A program made the translations under genes and the position numbers. This document shows, in pieces, positions 14,945 to 23,131 of a DNA stretch of 24,153 nucleotides (the first letter of the stretch is position 1; the number at the start of each line of letters is the position of its first letter). Location of the stretch: positions 1 through 24,153 of the forward strand of contig DJUV01000049.1 of NCBI GenBank assembly GCA_002440625.1, read 5' to 3'. The DNA is from Rhodobacteraceae bacterium UBA6273. Lineage in GTDB: Bacteria > Pseudomonadota > Alphaproteobacteria > Rhodobacterales > Rhodobacteraceae. The notes under the pieces are model-generated. The model ran no database searches and was not told the DNA's origin. It saw only the letters and a list, made by a program, of their open reading frames with translations.

Positions 14945-15972
14945 TCTGCGAGGATGTCGCGCACCATCGGCGCGACCCTGGTGCCGCAAAGCTCGACCGA
15001 GCGCATCAGCTTCTCATGCGGCAGCGGACCAGAGGAATACTTCATCTCGAAGCGCTGGAGGTCGAGGAGCTTCACCGTGCGCGCGATCTTCCGCGCCACC
15101 GTCTCGGGGGAGCCGACGTAGAGCGAGCCCTGCGCGATCTCGTTCAGGAAGTCATCGTGCGTTGCGGGCGGCCAGCCGCGCTCGGCCCCGATCCGGTCGC
15201 GGTTGGCCTTGAAATGCGGCCAGAGCTCTTCCTTAGCCTGCTCGTCCGTGTCGGCGACATGGCCGGGGGAATGGACGGCGAGGGGCTGCGGCGGCTTGCC
15301 AAGCTCGGCGAAGGCGTTGCGGTAGTAGTCGGCATAGGGCAGGAACCGGTCCGGCGCGCCGCCGATGATGGCGAGGATCATCGGCAGGTCATGGCTGACC
15401 GCGCGCATCACCGATTCCGGGGTGCCGCCTACCCCAATCCAGACCTTCAGCGGCTGGGAAAGCGGCGGGTGGATGTCCTGATCCTTCAGGGGCTGGCGGT
15501 GCTGGCCCTCCCAGGTCACGCGCGGATTGCGCAGGGTTTGGGTGAAAAGGTCGAGCTTTTCGTTGAAGAGAACCTCGTAGTTTCGAAGGTCATGGCCGAA
15601 AAGCGGGAAGCTTTCGGTGAAGGAACCACGGCCGAGGATGACCTCGGCGCGGCCATTCGAGAGCGCGTTCAGCGTCGAAAAGCGCTGGAAAAGCCGGATC
15701 GGATCGTCCGAAGACAGCACGGTGACGGCGGTGCCGAAGCGGATGCGGCCGGTTCTTGCGGCGATGGCGCCAAGGATCGGCTCGGGCGCGGAAATGGCGA
15801 AATCGTCGCGGTGATGTTCGCCAAGACCGATGTAGTCGATGCCGGTCTGATCGGCGAGAACGGCCTGTTCCACCACATCGCGGATCACCTGATCGGCGGG
15901 CTTGAGCTTGCCGTCAGGACCAAGGGTGATGTCGCCGAATGTGTCGAGCGCGAATTCGATCTGGCTGGTCAT
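14941..15972 (-). CDS. LLM-class flavin-dependent oxidoreductase (bacterial luciferase-like)
   Basis: A 343-residue TIM-barrel flavin enzyme of the luciferase-like monooxygenase family, similar to the single-component LLM group often annotated from genomes. Visible elements are IEFALDTFGD at the first strand, GIDYIGLGEHHRDDFAISAPEPILGAIAARTGRIRFGTAVTVLSSDDPIRLFQRFSTLNALSNGRAEVILGRGS (flavin- and substrate-pocket positions), PLKVWIGVGGTPESVMRAV, and the closing YVGSPETVARKIARTVKLLDLQRFEMKYSSGPLPHEKLMRSVELCGTRVAPMV. Such enzymes oxidise diverse substrates with reduced flavin; the substrate here is unknown. It lies 87 bases downstream of folC on the same strand, with a strong hairpin between them, so it may have its own promoter. 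Its stop overlaps the zapE stop. Confidence 0.92.
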   Translation of the reverse strand: MTSQIEFALDTFGDITLGPDGKLKPADQVIRDVVEQAVLADQTGIDYIGLGEHHRDDFAISAPEPILGAIAARTGRIRFGTAVTVLSSDDPIRLFQRFSTLNALSNGRAEVILGRGSFTESFPLFGHDLRNYEVLFNEKLDLFTQTLRNPRVTWEGQHRQPLKDQDIHPPLSQPLKVWIGVGGTPESVMRAVSHDLPMILAIIGGAPDRFLPYADYYRNAFAELGKPPQPLAVHSPGHVADTDEQAKEELWPHFKANRDRIGAERGWPPATHDDFLNEIAQGSLYVGSPETVARKIARTVKLLDLQRFEMKYSSGPLPHEKLMRSVELCGTRVAPMVRDILAD

Positions 15973-16034
15973 GCGAACCTGCTGGTCTGGGTCTCCGCAG
16001 ATATGGCGGCATTCGCGGTCAGGCGGAAGGTGTC

Positions 16035-16059
16035 CCGGCGCACAGCAAGGGTGCGCCGG
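16035..16059 (-). terminator. Hairpin immediately after folC
   Basis: CCGGCGCAC (16035-16043) and GTGCGCCGG (16051-16059) are perfect nine-base complements around a seven-base loop. The stem begins right at the folC stop codon in the direction of transcription. No U-tract follows, so it would be an atypical or Rho-assisted terminator, or a 3'-end stabiliser. It separates folC from the LLM oxidoreductase gene. Confidence 0.55.
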
Positions 16060-17331
16060 TCAACCGTTCTCGCGCAGGACATTGCCGGCAAGGTAGAGCG
16101 AGCCACAGATCAGGATGCGTGCGCCCGGATGGTCGCGGGCGATACGCTCGACCGCCTCAAGGACGCTTGCCGCCGTCCCGGCCTCGATCCCGGCGCGGGC
16201 GGCGGCGGCTTGGGTATCCTCCGCCGAAAGCGTGTTGGCCTCGCCGGGGATCGACACCGCCGTCAGGCTTTCGGCGACGGCGGCGATGGGCCGGAGATAG
16301 CCGGCGATGTCCTTGGTGTTGAGCATGCCAAGGACGAGGTGCGTGGGCCTCTTCGGCATCCGCGCCAGCGTCGCCGCCACGGCGATGCCGCCCGCCGGGT
16401 TGTGGCCGCCGTCGAGCCAAAGCTCTGAAGCGCCCGCTGCCGCGACCAGGGGGCCGTGCTTCAGGCGCTGCATCCGCGCGGGCCAGTAGGCTTTCGTCAC
16501 GGCGGCCTCGCAGGCCGCAGGACCGGCGCCGAGGTGGCGTAGAGCGGCGAGCGCGGCGCCCGCATTGTCAATCTGGTGGGGGCCGGGAAGGTTCGGCAGC
16601 GGCAGGTCGAGAAGGCCGCTTTCATCCTGAAAGATCAGCCGCCCGCGCTCCTCGAAAGCATGCCAGTGCTGGCCGTGGACCAGAAGCGGCGCGCCAAGGC
16701 GTTCGGCCTTCGCCTCGATCACCGCCAGCCCATCGGCCTCTTGCGGGCCGACAACGCAAGGCACGCCGCGCTTGATGATCCCGGCCTTTTCGCCGGCGAT
16801 CTCCGGCAGCGTCTCGCCTAGGTATTGCTGGTGGTCGATGGAGACCGGGGTGATGATCGTCAGGCGGGGCTTGTCGACGACATTGGTGGCATCGAGCCTG
16901 CCGCCAAGGCCGACCTCAAGAAGCGTCCAGTCGGCGGGGGTGCGGGCGAAGGCGAGAAGGGCGGCGCAGGTCGTGATTTCGAAGTAAGTGATCGGGATGC
17001 CGCCATTGGCCTTTTCGCATTCTTCGAGGATCTCGCTCAGATAGTCCTCGGAGATCAGATCGCCAGCAAGGCGGATGCGTTCATGGAAACGGGCGAGATG
17101 CGGTGAGGTATAGGCGTGGACGCGGCCCCCCTCAGCCTCAAGCCCGGCGCGGATCATCGCCTGGGTCGAGCCCTTGCCGTTGGTCCCAGCGATATGGATC
17201 ACCGGCGGCAGGGATCGTTCGGGGTGGTCGAGGGCGGCAAGGAGCCGGTCCACCCGGTCGAGCGTCAGGTCGATGATTTTCGGATGGAGCGCCATCATCC
17301 GCTGGAGGATCAGATCGGAGCCTTGGGACAT
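16060..17331 (-). CDS. folC: Bifunctional folylpolyglutamate synthase / dihydrofolate synthase
   Basis: A 423-residue Mur-ligase-family enzyme that adds L-glutamate to dihydropteroate and to folates, using ATP. The P-loop IHIAGTNGKGSTQA lies at residues 45-58, followed by AYTSPHLARFHERIRLAG (the folate/ATP loop), YFEITTCAALLAFA, LLEVGLGGRLDATNVV with metal-binding acidic positions, and TPVSIDHQQYLGETLPEIAGEKAGIIKRGVPCVVGPQ. The C-terminal glutamate domain is recognisable in WLDGGHNPAGG. GAGG lies five bases before ATG 17331. It follows accD by 88 bases, and that gap holds a GC-hairpin repeat. accD-folC adjacency is widespread in proteobacteria, supporting the assignment and a shared transcript. 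Confidence 0.97.
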   Translation of the reverse strand: MSQGSDLILQRMMALHPKIIDLTLDRVDRLLAALDHPERSLPPVIHIAGTNGKGSTQAMIRAGLEAEGGRVHAYTSPHLARFHERIRLAGDLISEDYLSEILEECEKANGGIPITYFEITTCAALLAFARTPADWTLLEVGLGGRLDATNVVDKPRLTIITPVSIDHQQYLGETLPEIAGEKAGIIKRGVPCVVGPQEADGLAVIEAKAERLGAPLLVHGQHWHAFEERGRLIFQDESGLLDLPLPNLPGPHQIDNAGAALAALRHLGAGPAACEAAVTKAYWPARMQRLKHGPLVAAAGASELWLDGGHNPAGGIAVAATLARMPKRPTHLVLGMLNTKDIAGYLRPIAAVAESLTAVSIPGEANTLSAEDTQAAAARAGIEAGTAASVLEAVERIARDHPGARILICGSLYLAGNVLRENG

Positions 17332-17362
17332 GCATGCCTCGCCGGGGGCTTTTCGGATAGCG

Positions 17363-17414
17363 CCGGGGGGCCGTCTGCCCCCCGGACCCCCCGAGAGTAT
17401 TTCTGGACAGAAAG
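17363..17414. repeat. GC-hairpin intergenic repeat of Rhodobacterales type
   Basis: CCGGGGGG (17363-17370) pairs perfectly with CCCCCCGG (17378-17385) around a seven-base loop. A second run of six C follows (17387-17392), then a purine-rich tail containing a small dyad TTTCTG-ga-CAGAAA (17400-17413). The order 'G-run, loop, C-run, GGACCCCC, GAG-TATTT-tgga' is one I associate with a dispersed intergenic element in Rhodobacterales genomes; that is from memory, not a search. It lies between accD and folC. No U-tract follows the stem on the transcribed strand. A fragment with the same GCCCGGACCCCC string occurs near 10405-10420. Confidence 0.5.
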
Positions 17415-17419
17415 TGGGG

Positions 17420-18325
17420 TCAGCCGGCCTTGGCCGGGGCCGGATCAGGCTTCGGCAGGTCGCCTTTCACGGCGGGGGACTGGCCGGTCAGCATGCGGAG
17501 GATCGTGGTCAGTTCCTCTTTCAGCGCCTTCCGGTGCGTGACCCGGTCGAGCATGCCGTGGTCGAGAAGGTATTCCGAACGCTGGAACCCTTCGGGCAGT
17601 TTTTCGCGGATCGTCTGTTCTATGACGCGGGCGCCGGCGAAGCCGATGAGGGCGTTCGGTTCCGCGATCTGCACGTCGCCGAGCATGGCGTAAGAGGCGG
17701 TGACGCCGCCCGTCGTCGGGTGGGTCAGGACGACGATATAGGGCAGGCCTGCGTCCTTAACCATTTCCACCGCGATGGTGGTGCGGGGCATCTGCATCAG
17801 GCCGAGAATACCTTCCTGCATCCGCGCGCCGCCAGCGGCGGAGAAGAGGACAAAGGGCCGCTTCAGCTTCACCGCGCGTTCGGCACCGGCGATGATTGCG
17901 TTGCCGACATACATCGACATGGAGCCGCCCATGAAGGCGAAGTTCTGTGCTGCCGCCACGATGGGAGTGCGGTTCATCTCGCCCTCGGCGACGAGCATCG
18001 CCTCTTTCTCGCCCGTGGCCTTCTGCGCGGCCTTCATCCGCTCGGGGTATTTCTTCTGGTCGCGGAAATGGAGCGGGTCGGCGATCGGCTCGGGCACCTT
18101 CACCTCGGTGAAGACGCCACCGTCAAAGAGCGCTGCGAAGCGTTCGCGCGGGGTGAAGGCGAGGTGATGGTCGCAGTTGCCGCAGACGTTGAGATTGTCG
18201 GCAAGCTCGCGGTGGAAAAGCATGGTCCCGCATTCGGGGCACTTGGTCCAGAGGTTCTCCGGCACCTCGCGGCGGGAGAAGAGCGAGTTGATCGTCGGCC
18301 GGACGTAGTTGGTGATCCAGTTCAT
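17420..18325 (-). CDS. accD: Acetyl-CoA carboxylase carboxyltransferase subunit beta
   Basis: A 301-residue subunit that, with AccA, transfers carboxyl from carboxybiotin to acetyl-CoA to make malonyl-CoA, the first step of fatty-acid synthesis. The N-terminal zinc ribbon is complete: C29 and C32 in TKCPECG, C48 and C51 in [10 protein letters not shown]. The crotonase-like carboxyltransferase domain follows, with [48 protein letters not shown] (oxyanion glycines) and [47 protein letters not shown]. The ATG at 18325 begins [12 protein letters not shown] as in relatives and has AGGGAGA upstream; an in-frame extension to 18436 is not homologous. folC follows in the same direction. Confidence 0.97.
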   Translation of the reverse strand: MNWITNYVRPTINSLFSRREVPENLWTKCPECGTMLFHRELADNLNVCGNCDHHLAFTPRERFAALFDGGVFTEVKVPEPIADPLHFRDQKKYPERMKAAQKATGEKEAMLVAEGEMNRTPIVAAAQNFAFMGGSMSMYVGNAIIAGAERAVKLKRPFVLFSAAGGARMQEGILGLMQMPRTTIAVEMVKDAGLPYIVVLTHPTTGGVTASYAMLGDVQIAEPNALIGFAGARVIEQTIREKLPEGFQRSEYLLDHGMLDRVTHRKALKEELTTILRMLTGQSPAVKGDLPKPDPAPAKAG

Positions 18326-18407
18326 CGGCTCTCCCTGCCTTGCGGGGCGCGGCGCGGGGGCCGCAGGTCGCGGGTTTCGAGATAAGCCCAAGGTGGCGGA
18401 ATTGCAA

Positions 18408-19310
18408 TCAGCGCCGAAGGGCGATGCGTGCGACAAGCCAGACCGAGAGCAGCATGAGGAAATCGGTCGCGAGAAGGAGCGAGAATGCGCCGGAGGCGGT
18501 CATGTCGACATCCGCCGTCCAGAGAGCAAGACCGTCGAGATTGCCGTCAAGTCCGATGATGAGCATTGCCGAGGCGTTGTTGGTGGCATGAAGCGCGAGG
18601 GCTGCGCCGATATTGCCGGTGCGGGCGGTCAGATCGGCGGCAAGGCAACCGAAGAGGAAGGCCCAGAGGACGATGGCAAGGGCGTTTCTGCCGAAGGCGT
18701 CGGGCAGGTAGTGACCGGCGGCGAAAAGCGCCGAGGGGATGCCCATCCAGATGAGGGGCGTGCGGAAGCGGGCCGCGAGTTGCTGCTGGAGGTAGCCGCG
18801 AAAGACAAGCTCCTCGGCGCCGGTCTGGATCAGGATGCCGGGGAGAGCGAAGGGCAGGTAGCCGAGGAAGTCGATGAAGGTCAGGCCGGGTTTCAAGTTA
18901 GAATCGCCGAGTGCCTGCGCCGCGGCCAGAAGGTTGAGGGCGGCAAGGGGCAGGAGGACCGCAAGGAAATTCCGCACCGTGGCCCGGGGCGAAGGGCCAA
19001 AGAGCGAGCCCGCGCCGCGCCGGTGGACGAGGCGGACCGCCGCCATGGTGCCAAGGGCGAGGCCAGCAAAGCTGTAAAGCACGATCAGCATTGGTCCGGG
19101 GAGCGTCCCCGCCACGACACGTGCCTGCATCGCTTGGGCCAGATCGGGGCCGAGCGTCAGCGCGAAGTAGACCGAGGCGCCGACGACGGGTGTGAGATAG
19201 AAGAAGATGATGACCAGCGCCCCCGGCACCAGCCGCCAGAGCTGCGCGCGGGGCCGGGCGGCGGCGATGTAGCCTTCATGCGGGCGGTAGGCGGGGTAGG
19301 TTCGGGCCAT
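18408..19310 (-). CDS. CPBP-family intramembrane metalloprotease (CAAX/ABI type)
   Basis: A 300-residue polytopic membrane protein with about eight hydrophobic segments. The CPBP glutamic-protease/CAAX motifs are intact: E166-E167 with R171 in [15 protein letters not shown]200 in SALFAAGHY, and H241 with N245 in [10 protein letters not shown]. Bacterial members cleave membrane-embedded or membrane-near peptides, and some give bacteriocin immunity; no target is apparent. It is divergent from ilvD and 82 bases upstream of accD on the same strand, a neighbourhood without bacteriocin genes, so a housekeeping or unknown role is more likely than immunity. The N-terminal 25 residues are polar and precede the first membrane helix. 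Confidence 0.9.
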   Translation of the reverse strand: MARTYPAYRPHEGYIAAARPRAQLWRLVPGALVIIFFYLTPVVGASVYFALTLGPDLAQAMQARVVAGTLPGPMLIVLYSFAGLALGTMAAVRLVHRRGAGSLFGPSPRATVRNFLAVLLPLAALNLLAAAQALGDSNLKPGLTFIDFLGYLPFALPGILIQTGAEELVFRGYLQQQLAARFRTPLIWMGIPSALFAAGHYLPDAFGRNALAIVLWAFLFGCLAADLTARTGNIGAALALHATNNASAMLIIGLDGNLDGLALWTADVDMTASGAFSLLLATDFLMLLSVWLVARIALRR

Positions 19311-19340
19311 TGCCCGGCGAAGCTAGCCGCCGGGCCGGAG

Positions 19341-19375
19341 CGCCGCAACCGGGATCGGCCAAGCGGCTTGCGGCG
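19341..19375. repeat. 8-bp inverted repeat in the CPBP-ilvD divergent intergenic region
   Basis: CGCCGCAA (19341-19348) and TTGCGGCG (19368-19375) are exact complements separated by 19 bases, between the divergent CPBP and ilvD starts. It may be an operator or leader stem. In GC-rich sequence an eight-base dyad can arise by chance, so this is a weak call. The remainder of the 117-base gap shows only the AGGAGG ribosome site of ilvD. Confidence 0.3.
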
Positions 19376-19427
19376 CGGGGGGCGCGGCGCTAAGCCGGAA
19401 AGGAACCGCGACAGAGGAGGGGGAACG

Positions 19428-21161
19428 ATGAAGAACCGCACCTTCGACAAGGCGAGGCTCCCGAGCCGGCATGTGACGGAAGGCCCGGCCCGCGCCCCGC
19501 ACCGGTCCTATTTCTACGCCATGGGCATATCCGAGGCGGAGATCCACCAGCCCTGGGTCGGCGTCGCCACCTGCTGGAACGAGGCCGCCCCCTGCAACAT
19601 CGCGCTGAACCGTCAGGCGCAGTCGGTGAAGATGGGGGTGAAGGCGGCGGGCGGCACCCCGCGTGAGTTCACCACGATCACCGTGACCGACGGGATTGCG
19701 ATGGGACACGAGGGGATGCGCTCATCCCTCGCGTCGCGCGATGCCATCGCCGATACGGTGGAACTGACCATGCGCGGGCATTGCTACGATGCGCTCGTCG
19801 GCCTGGCCGGCTGCGACAAGTCGCTGCCGGGGATGATGATGGCGATGGTCAGGCTCAACGTGCCTTCGGTCTTCATCTATGGCGGCTCGATCCTGCCGGG
19901 GCGGCTCAATGGCCGCGACGTGGTGGTGCAGGACGTGTTCGAGGCGGTGGGCAAGCATCAGGCTGGGCAGATGTCGGATGCCGAACTGGATATTCTCGAA
20001 CGGGTGGCTTGCCCGAGCGCCGGAGCCTGCGGTGGCCAGTATACCGCCAACACCATGGCCTGCGTCTCCGAAGCCATCGGGCTGGCGCTGCCGAATTCCT
20101 CGGGCGCGCCCGCACCCTACGAAAGCCGCGACCAGTATGGCGAGGCTTCGGGCGTGGCGGTGATGAACCTGATCGAGAAGAACATTCGCGCGCGGGATAT
20201 CGTGACGCTGAAGTCGCTGGAGAATGCCGCGCGGGTCGTGGCCTGCACTGGCGGGTCGACCAATGGCGGGCTGCACCTGCCGGCCATCGCCCATGAGGCC
20301 GGGATCGACTTCGACCTTTTCGATGTCTGCGACATCTTCCGCGACACGCCCTATTTCGTGAACCTCAGGCCCGGCGGCGACTATGTGGCCAAGGATCTTT
20401 ACGAGGCGGGCGGTGTGCCGGTCGTGATGCGCGAGTTGCGCAAGGCCGGCCTCATTCACGAGGATTGCATCACCGCCACCGGCCGCACCATGGGCGAGGA
20501 ACTGGACCTTGTGGACCGCGCCGTCGACGGCAAGGTGATCTATCCGGTCGAGGCGCCGATCACGCCCACGGGCGGGGTCGTCGGCCTGAAAGGCAATCTC
20601 GCGCCCGACGGGGCCATCGTGAAGGTCGCGGGCATGTCGGCGGCGGAGCAGGTGTTTTCCGGCCCGGCCCGGGTCTTCGAATGCGAGGAAGAGGCGTTCG
20701 AGGCGGTGAAGGCGCGGAAGTACAGGGAAGGCGAGGTGCTCGTCATCCGCAACGAAGGCCCCGCGGGCGGTCCGGGGATGCGGGAGATGCTGGCGACCAC
20801 GGCGGCGCTGTCGGGGCAGGGCATGGGCAAGAAGGTCGCGCTCATCACCGATGGCAGGTTCTCCGGGGCCACGCGGGGCTTTTGCGTCGGTCATGTCGGG
20901 CCGGAAGCAGCCGAGGGCGGGCCGATTGCGCTTCTGAAGGACGGCGATGTCATCACCCTCGACGCGGTCAAGGGCGTTATCAGCGTGGCGCTGCCGGAGG
21001 ATGAACTGGCGCGGCGGAAGGCGGCGTGGGCCGGGCCGCGCCCGACGGAATACACGAGCGGCGCGCTTTGGAAATATGCGCAGCTTGTCGGCGGCGCTCG
21101 GCACGGCGCTGTCACCCATCCCGGCGCGAAGGCGGAGCGGCATGTCTACATGGATCAGTAA
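19428..21161 (+). CDS. ilvD: Dihydroxy-acid dehydratase
   Basis: A 577-residue enzyme of valine, isoleucine and pantothenate synthesis that dehydrates 2,3-dihydroxy-acids to 2-keto acids. Cysteines in the PCN (about residue 56), GCDKS (129) and [14 protein letters not shown] (201) motifs are at the usual iron-sulfur ligand positions of the IlvD/EDD family. [21 protein letters not shown] and [21 protein letters not shown] are further signatures. The WNEAAPCN form suggests the oxygen-tolerant [2Fe-2S] type rather than the enterobacterial one. ATG 19428 has AGGAGG at 19415-19420, seven bases upstream; the much longer open frame 5' of it is antisense to the CPBP gene and rejected. Its last 20 bases overlap the next gene in another frame. 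Confidence 0.97.
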   Translation: MKNRTFDKARLPSRHVTEGPARAPHRSYFYAMGISEAEIHQPWVGVATCWNEAAPCNIALNRQAQSVKMGVKAAGGTPREFTTITVTDGIAMGHEGMRSSLASRDAIADTVELTMRGHCYDALVGLAGCDKSLPGMMMAMVRLNVPSVFIYGGSILPGRLNGRDVVVQDVFEAVGKHQAGQMSDAELDILERVACPSAGACGGQYTANTMACVSEAIGLALPNSSGAPAPYESRDQYGEASGVAVMNLIEKNIRARDIVTLKSLENAARVVACTGGSTNGGLHLPAIAHEAGIDFDLFDVCDIFRDTPYFVNLRPGGDYVAKDLYEAGGVPVVMRELRKAGLIHEDCITATGRTMGEELDLVDRAVDGKVIYPVEAPITPTGGVVGLKGNLAPDGAIVKVAGMSAAEQVFSGPARVFECEEEAFEAVKARKYREGEVLVIRNEGPAGGPGMREMLATTAALSGQGMGKKVALITDGRFSGATRGFCVGHVGPEAAEGGPIALLKDGDVITLDAVKGVISVALPEDELARRKAAWAGPRPTEYTSGALWKYAQLVGGARHGAVTHPGAKAERHVYMDQ

Positions 21162-21786
21162 GGGCGGCGCGGCGGTCGCGCTGGCGCTGACTCTGGCGGC
21201 CTGCGTCGCCACTGGGACTTCCGGGACACGCGCTGTCGCGGTTTCCCGCGGAGAGGTGACCGTGGCCGGGCCGCCGGGCTATTGCATCGACCGGGCCGCC
21301 GCGCGTGACGGCGCTTCGGGGGCTTTCGTCCTCTTCGGCACCTGCGCCGCGCTGACCGGATCGCGGGCGGCGGGGCAACCCGCGCGCCCGGCAGTGCTGA
21401 CCGCCTCGGTCGGTCCACCGGCAGCCGAGGGCGCGGATCTTGTCGCGAACCTTCCGGCGCTGGCCGCCTTCTTCAAATCCACGCCGGGCCGCGCGGCGCT
21501 GAGCGGTTCGGGCGACGCGGCGACGGTCAAGGTCGAAAAGGTCAGCCAGTCCGGCGACGTGCTTTACATCCGGCTCAGGGACAGCGCCGCGGCAGCGGGG
21601 CAATCGGTCGAGCCCGGCCAATGGCGCGCGCTGACGGCGTTCCGCGGCAGGATCGTGACGCTTGCCGTCCTTTCCCCAGCCAGCGCGCCGCTGTCCTCGG
21701 CGGAACAGCGCGCCGTCCTGGACCAGTTCGTCGCGCGGATGCGCCGCGCCAATGCCGGCGCAGGTGGCGCGGCGACATCGGGCTAG
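21142..21786 (+). CDS. Predicted lipoprotein of unknown function
   Basis: A 214-residue protein with no family I recognise. It starts [25 protein letters not shown], a lipoprotein signal with lipobox LAAC and acylation cysteine C21, so the mature protein should be anchored to a membrane facing the periplasm. Two further cysteines ([12 protein letters not shown] and LFGTCAAL) lie in a conserved-looking block, [37 protein letters not shown]. The C-terminal part ([18 protein letters not shown]...[20 protein letters not shown]) resembles a folded beta-rich domain, and the end is alanine/glycine-rich. The ATG at 21142 lies inside the ilvD 3' end, with GGAG a few bases upstream, so translation is probably coupled to ilvD. 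Confidence 0.8.
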   Translation: MSTWISKGGAAVALALTLAACVATGTSGTRAVAVSRGEVTVAGPPGYCIDRAAARDGASGAFVLFGTCAALTGSRAAGQPARPAVLTASVGPPAAEGADLVANLPALAAFFKSTPGRAALSGSGDAATVKVEKVSQSGDVLYIRLRDSAAAAGQSVEPGQWRALTAFRGRIVTLAVLSPASAPLSSAEQRAVLDQFVARMRRANAGAGGAATSG

Positions 21787-21815
21787 GGAAACCGGCGCCC
21801 GCCAGACACCCCCGG

Positions 21816-21836
21816 CTTGCTTCGGACCGGAGCGAG
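21816..21836 (+). terminator. Candidate hairpin after the lipoprotein gene
   Basis: CTTGCTTC (21816-21823) can pair with GGAGCGAG (21829-21836), with two G-U pairs, around a five-base loop. It lies 30 bases after the lipoprotein stop and 52 bases before the DUF6478-type start. No T-tract follows. The call is weak. The remaining gap sequence up to 21887 is AT-richer around GTTAAGGATTC and may hold the promoter of the next gene. Confidence 0.3.
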
Positions 21837-21887
21837 GCGTTAAGGATTCATGGCCAGGATCCAGATGTGGGACAGCGGACGGACGGG

Positions 21888-22652
21888 ATGAGTCTTTTTG
21901 GCGCCAGCATATTCGACCGCCTCGCCGCGCGCCGTTCGCTGCGCCACTGGCGCCGGCTTGCCGATGGCGCGGCGACGGCGGACCTGATGGACCTGAAGCG
22001 GGCACGGGGGCAGGCCGCGCAGGCCCGGCGCGAGGTTGACCGGCTTCTTCATGCGGCCGACACCCGGCTTGCCGGGGTGCAGGAGGCGCTCCCGCGACCG
22101 GAACTTGCCGATTGGGCCTGGCGGCCGGAAGGCTGGCGCCAGCGCATCAGCTCTGCTGGTCAGGCCCCGGTCCAGAGCGGCGCGGTGGTTGGCGGTGACG
22201 TGCTTCTCTACCACGACTGCGGCGAAAGCGAGATCGCCCTTCGCCAGTTGCGCAACCGTCAGGACGATGAAGCAGCCCCTTGGGCAGTGCAGTGCGATGT
22301 CTTCGGCTTCGAAGGCACCTACCTGTCGCTGGTGATCGAATTGCCGGTCGCAGCGGCGGTGGGCCTTGGACCCGGCCATGTGCTGCGGCTCGATACCCTG
22401 ATCGAGGCGGAAAAGCCGGTCGAGATTTTCGCCCGGCTCAACATCCGGCACGGGCCGAATACCGAACAGATCGTGCGCGAGCTTCCGCCGGGAGAGCGCC
22501 GGGTCGGGACCGAGTTCGATCTCGCCCATAGCGGCATCAACCAAAGGCGGGTGGAACGCGCCTGGATCGACCTCATCTTCGGCAGACCGGAGATGAACCA
22601 GCTTTTGCTGCGCGATGTCGTGCTCAGCCGTTGCCCGAGGGCCGAACCGTGA
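21888..22652 (+). CDS. DUF6478-family protein (Rhodobacterales conserved)
   Basis: A 254-residue protein that I assign to DUF6478, a family largely limited to Rhodobacterales; the name is from recognition and not a search. The N-terminus (RLAARRSLRHWRRLADGAATADLMDLKRARGQAAQARREVDRLLHAADTRL) is basic and helical, likely a coiled coil. Residues about 70-254 form a beta-rich domain with WAWRPEGWRQRI, DVLLYHDCGESEIALRQLRN, FGFEGTYLSLVIELP, and LNIRHGPNTEQIVRELP...EFDLAHSGINQRRVERAWIDLIF. It has no signal peptide or membrane segment. The stop overlaps the next gene as GTGA, so the pair is translationally coupled. Function is unknown; beta-sandwich or carbohydrate-binding-like folds are possible but unproven. 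Confidence 0.75.
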   Translation: MSLFGASIFDRLAARRSLRHWRRLADGAATADLMDLKRARGQAAQARREVDRLLHAADTRLAGVQEALPRPELADWAWRPEGWRQRISSAGQAPVQSGAVVGGDVLLYHDCGESEIALRQLRNRQDDEAAPWAVQCDVFGFEGTYLSLVIELPVAAAVGLGPGHVLRLDTLIEAEKPVEIFARLNIRHGPNTEQIVRELPPGERRVGTEFDLAHSGINQRRVERAWIDLIFGRPEMNQLLLRDVVLSRCPRAEP

Positions 22653-23050
22653 CGCGGCAGGCCGCGCAGGTGCCGGAGGATGCGTCTGAGGTTGTCGCGG
22701 CGCGCATCCGTGCCGGTCGCTGGGAAGGTGCACTCTACCGGCCCGGTTCCACGGCGCCAACTGCCGAGCTTTGGCTTGGCGGTGAGCGTGTCGGCCCTGT
22801 CGAGGTTCAGCGCGGTGAAACCACTGGCGTCTGGCGACTTTTCGCGACGATACCGGCGGACCGGTTGACCGACGGCATCCAGACCTTCCTTCTCCGCGAC
22901 GTCGCAAGCGGCGAGACGCTGGCGCATTTTTCGGTGCTGATCGGCGCGGCGCTGGATGCCGACCTGCGCGCCGAAGTCGATCTTTTGCGCGCCGAACTCG
23001 ACATCCTCAAGGCGGCGTTGCGCCGGCATTGCACGGGGTCCGGGAAGTAG
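22649..23050 (+). CDS. Conserved-looking hypothetical protein with C-terminal coiled coil
   Basis: A 133-residue protein from the GTG at 22649, chosen because it forms a GTGA overlap with the preceding stop; an in-frame TTG at 22631 is possible. Residues about 15-95 look like a compact beta-rich domain (AARIRAGRWEGALYRPGSTAPTAELWLGGERVGPVEVQ...GVWRLFATIPADRLTDGIQTFLLRD). Residues about 107-130 (DLRAEVDLLRAELDILKAALRRH) show heptad leucines, a short coiled coil suited to oligomerisation. There is no signal peptide. Its coupling to the DUF6478-type gene suggests the products act together, possibly through the coiled coils in each. Function is unknown. Confidence 0.75.
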   Translation: MTRQAAQVPEDASEVVAARIRAGRWEGALYRPGSTAPTAELWLGGERVGPVEVQRGETTGVWRLFATIPADRLTDGIQTFLLRDVASGETLAHFSVLIGAALDADLRAEVDLLRAELDILKAALRRHCTGSGK

Positions 23051-23131
23051 CCTGCCCCAGGCGTGACGCGGCGTAGCGCGTGACTGCGGTCCCGGCCCGT
23101 GCCAGCATCATTGCGAACGAGGGAGGCCCGA

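Noticed and set aside
18309..19427. A long in-frame extension upstream of ilvD.
   Set aside because: It is antisense to the CPBP protease gene; homology, the AGGAGG site and typical length all place the ilvD start at 19428.
21840..21862. GTTAAGG as a possible CtrA site before the DUF6478-type gene.
   Set aside because: Only one half-site is present; the second TTAA at the required spacing is missing.
23061..23081. ACGCG/CGCGT hairpin as a terminator before fadH.
   Set aside because: The five-base stem without a T-tract is expected by chance at this GC content.
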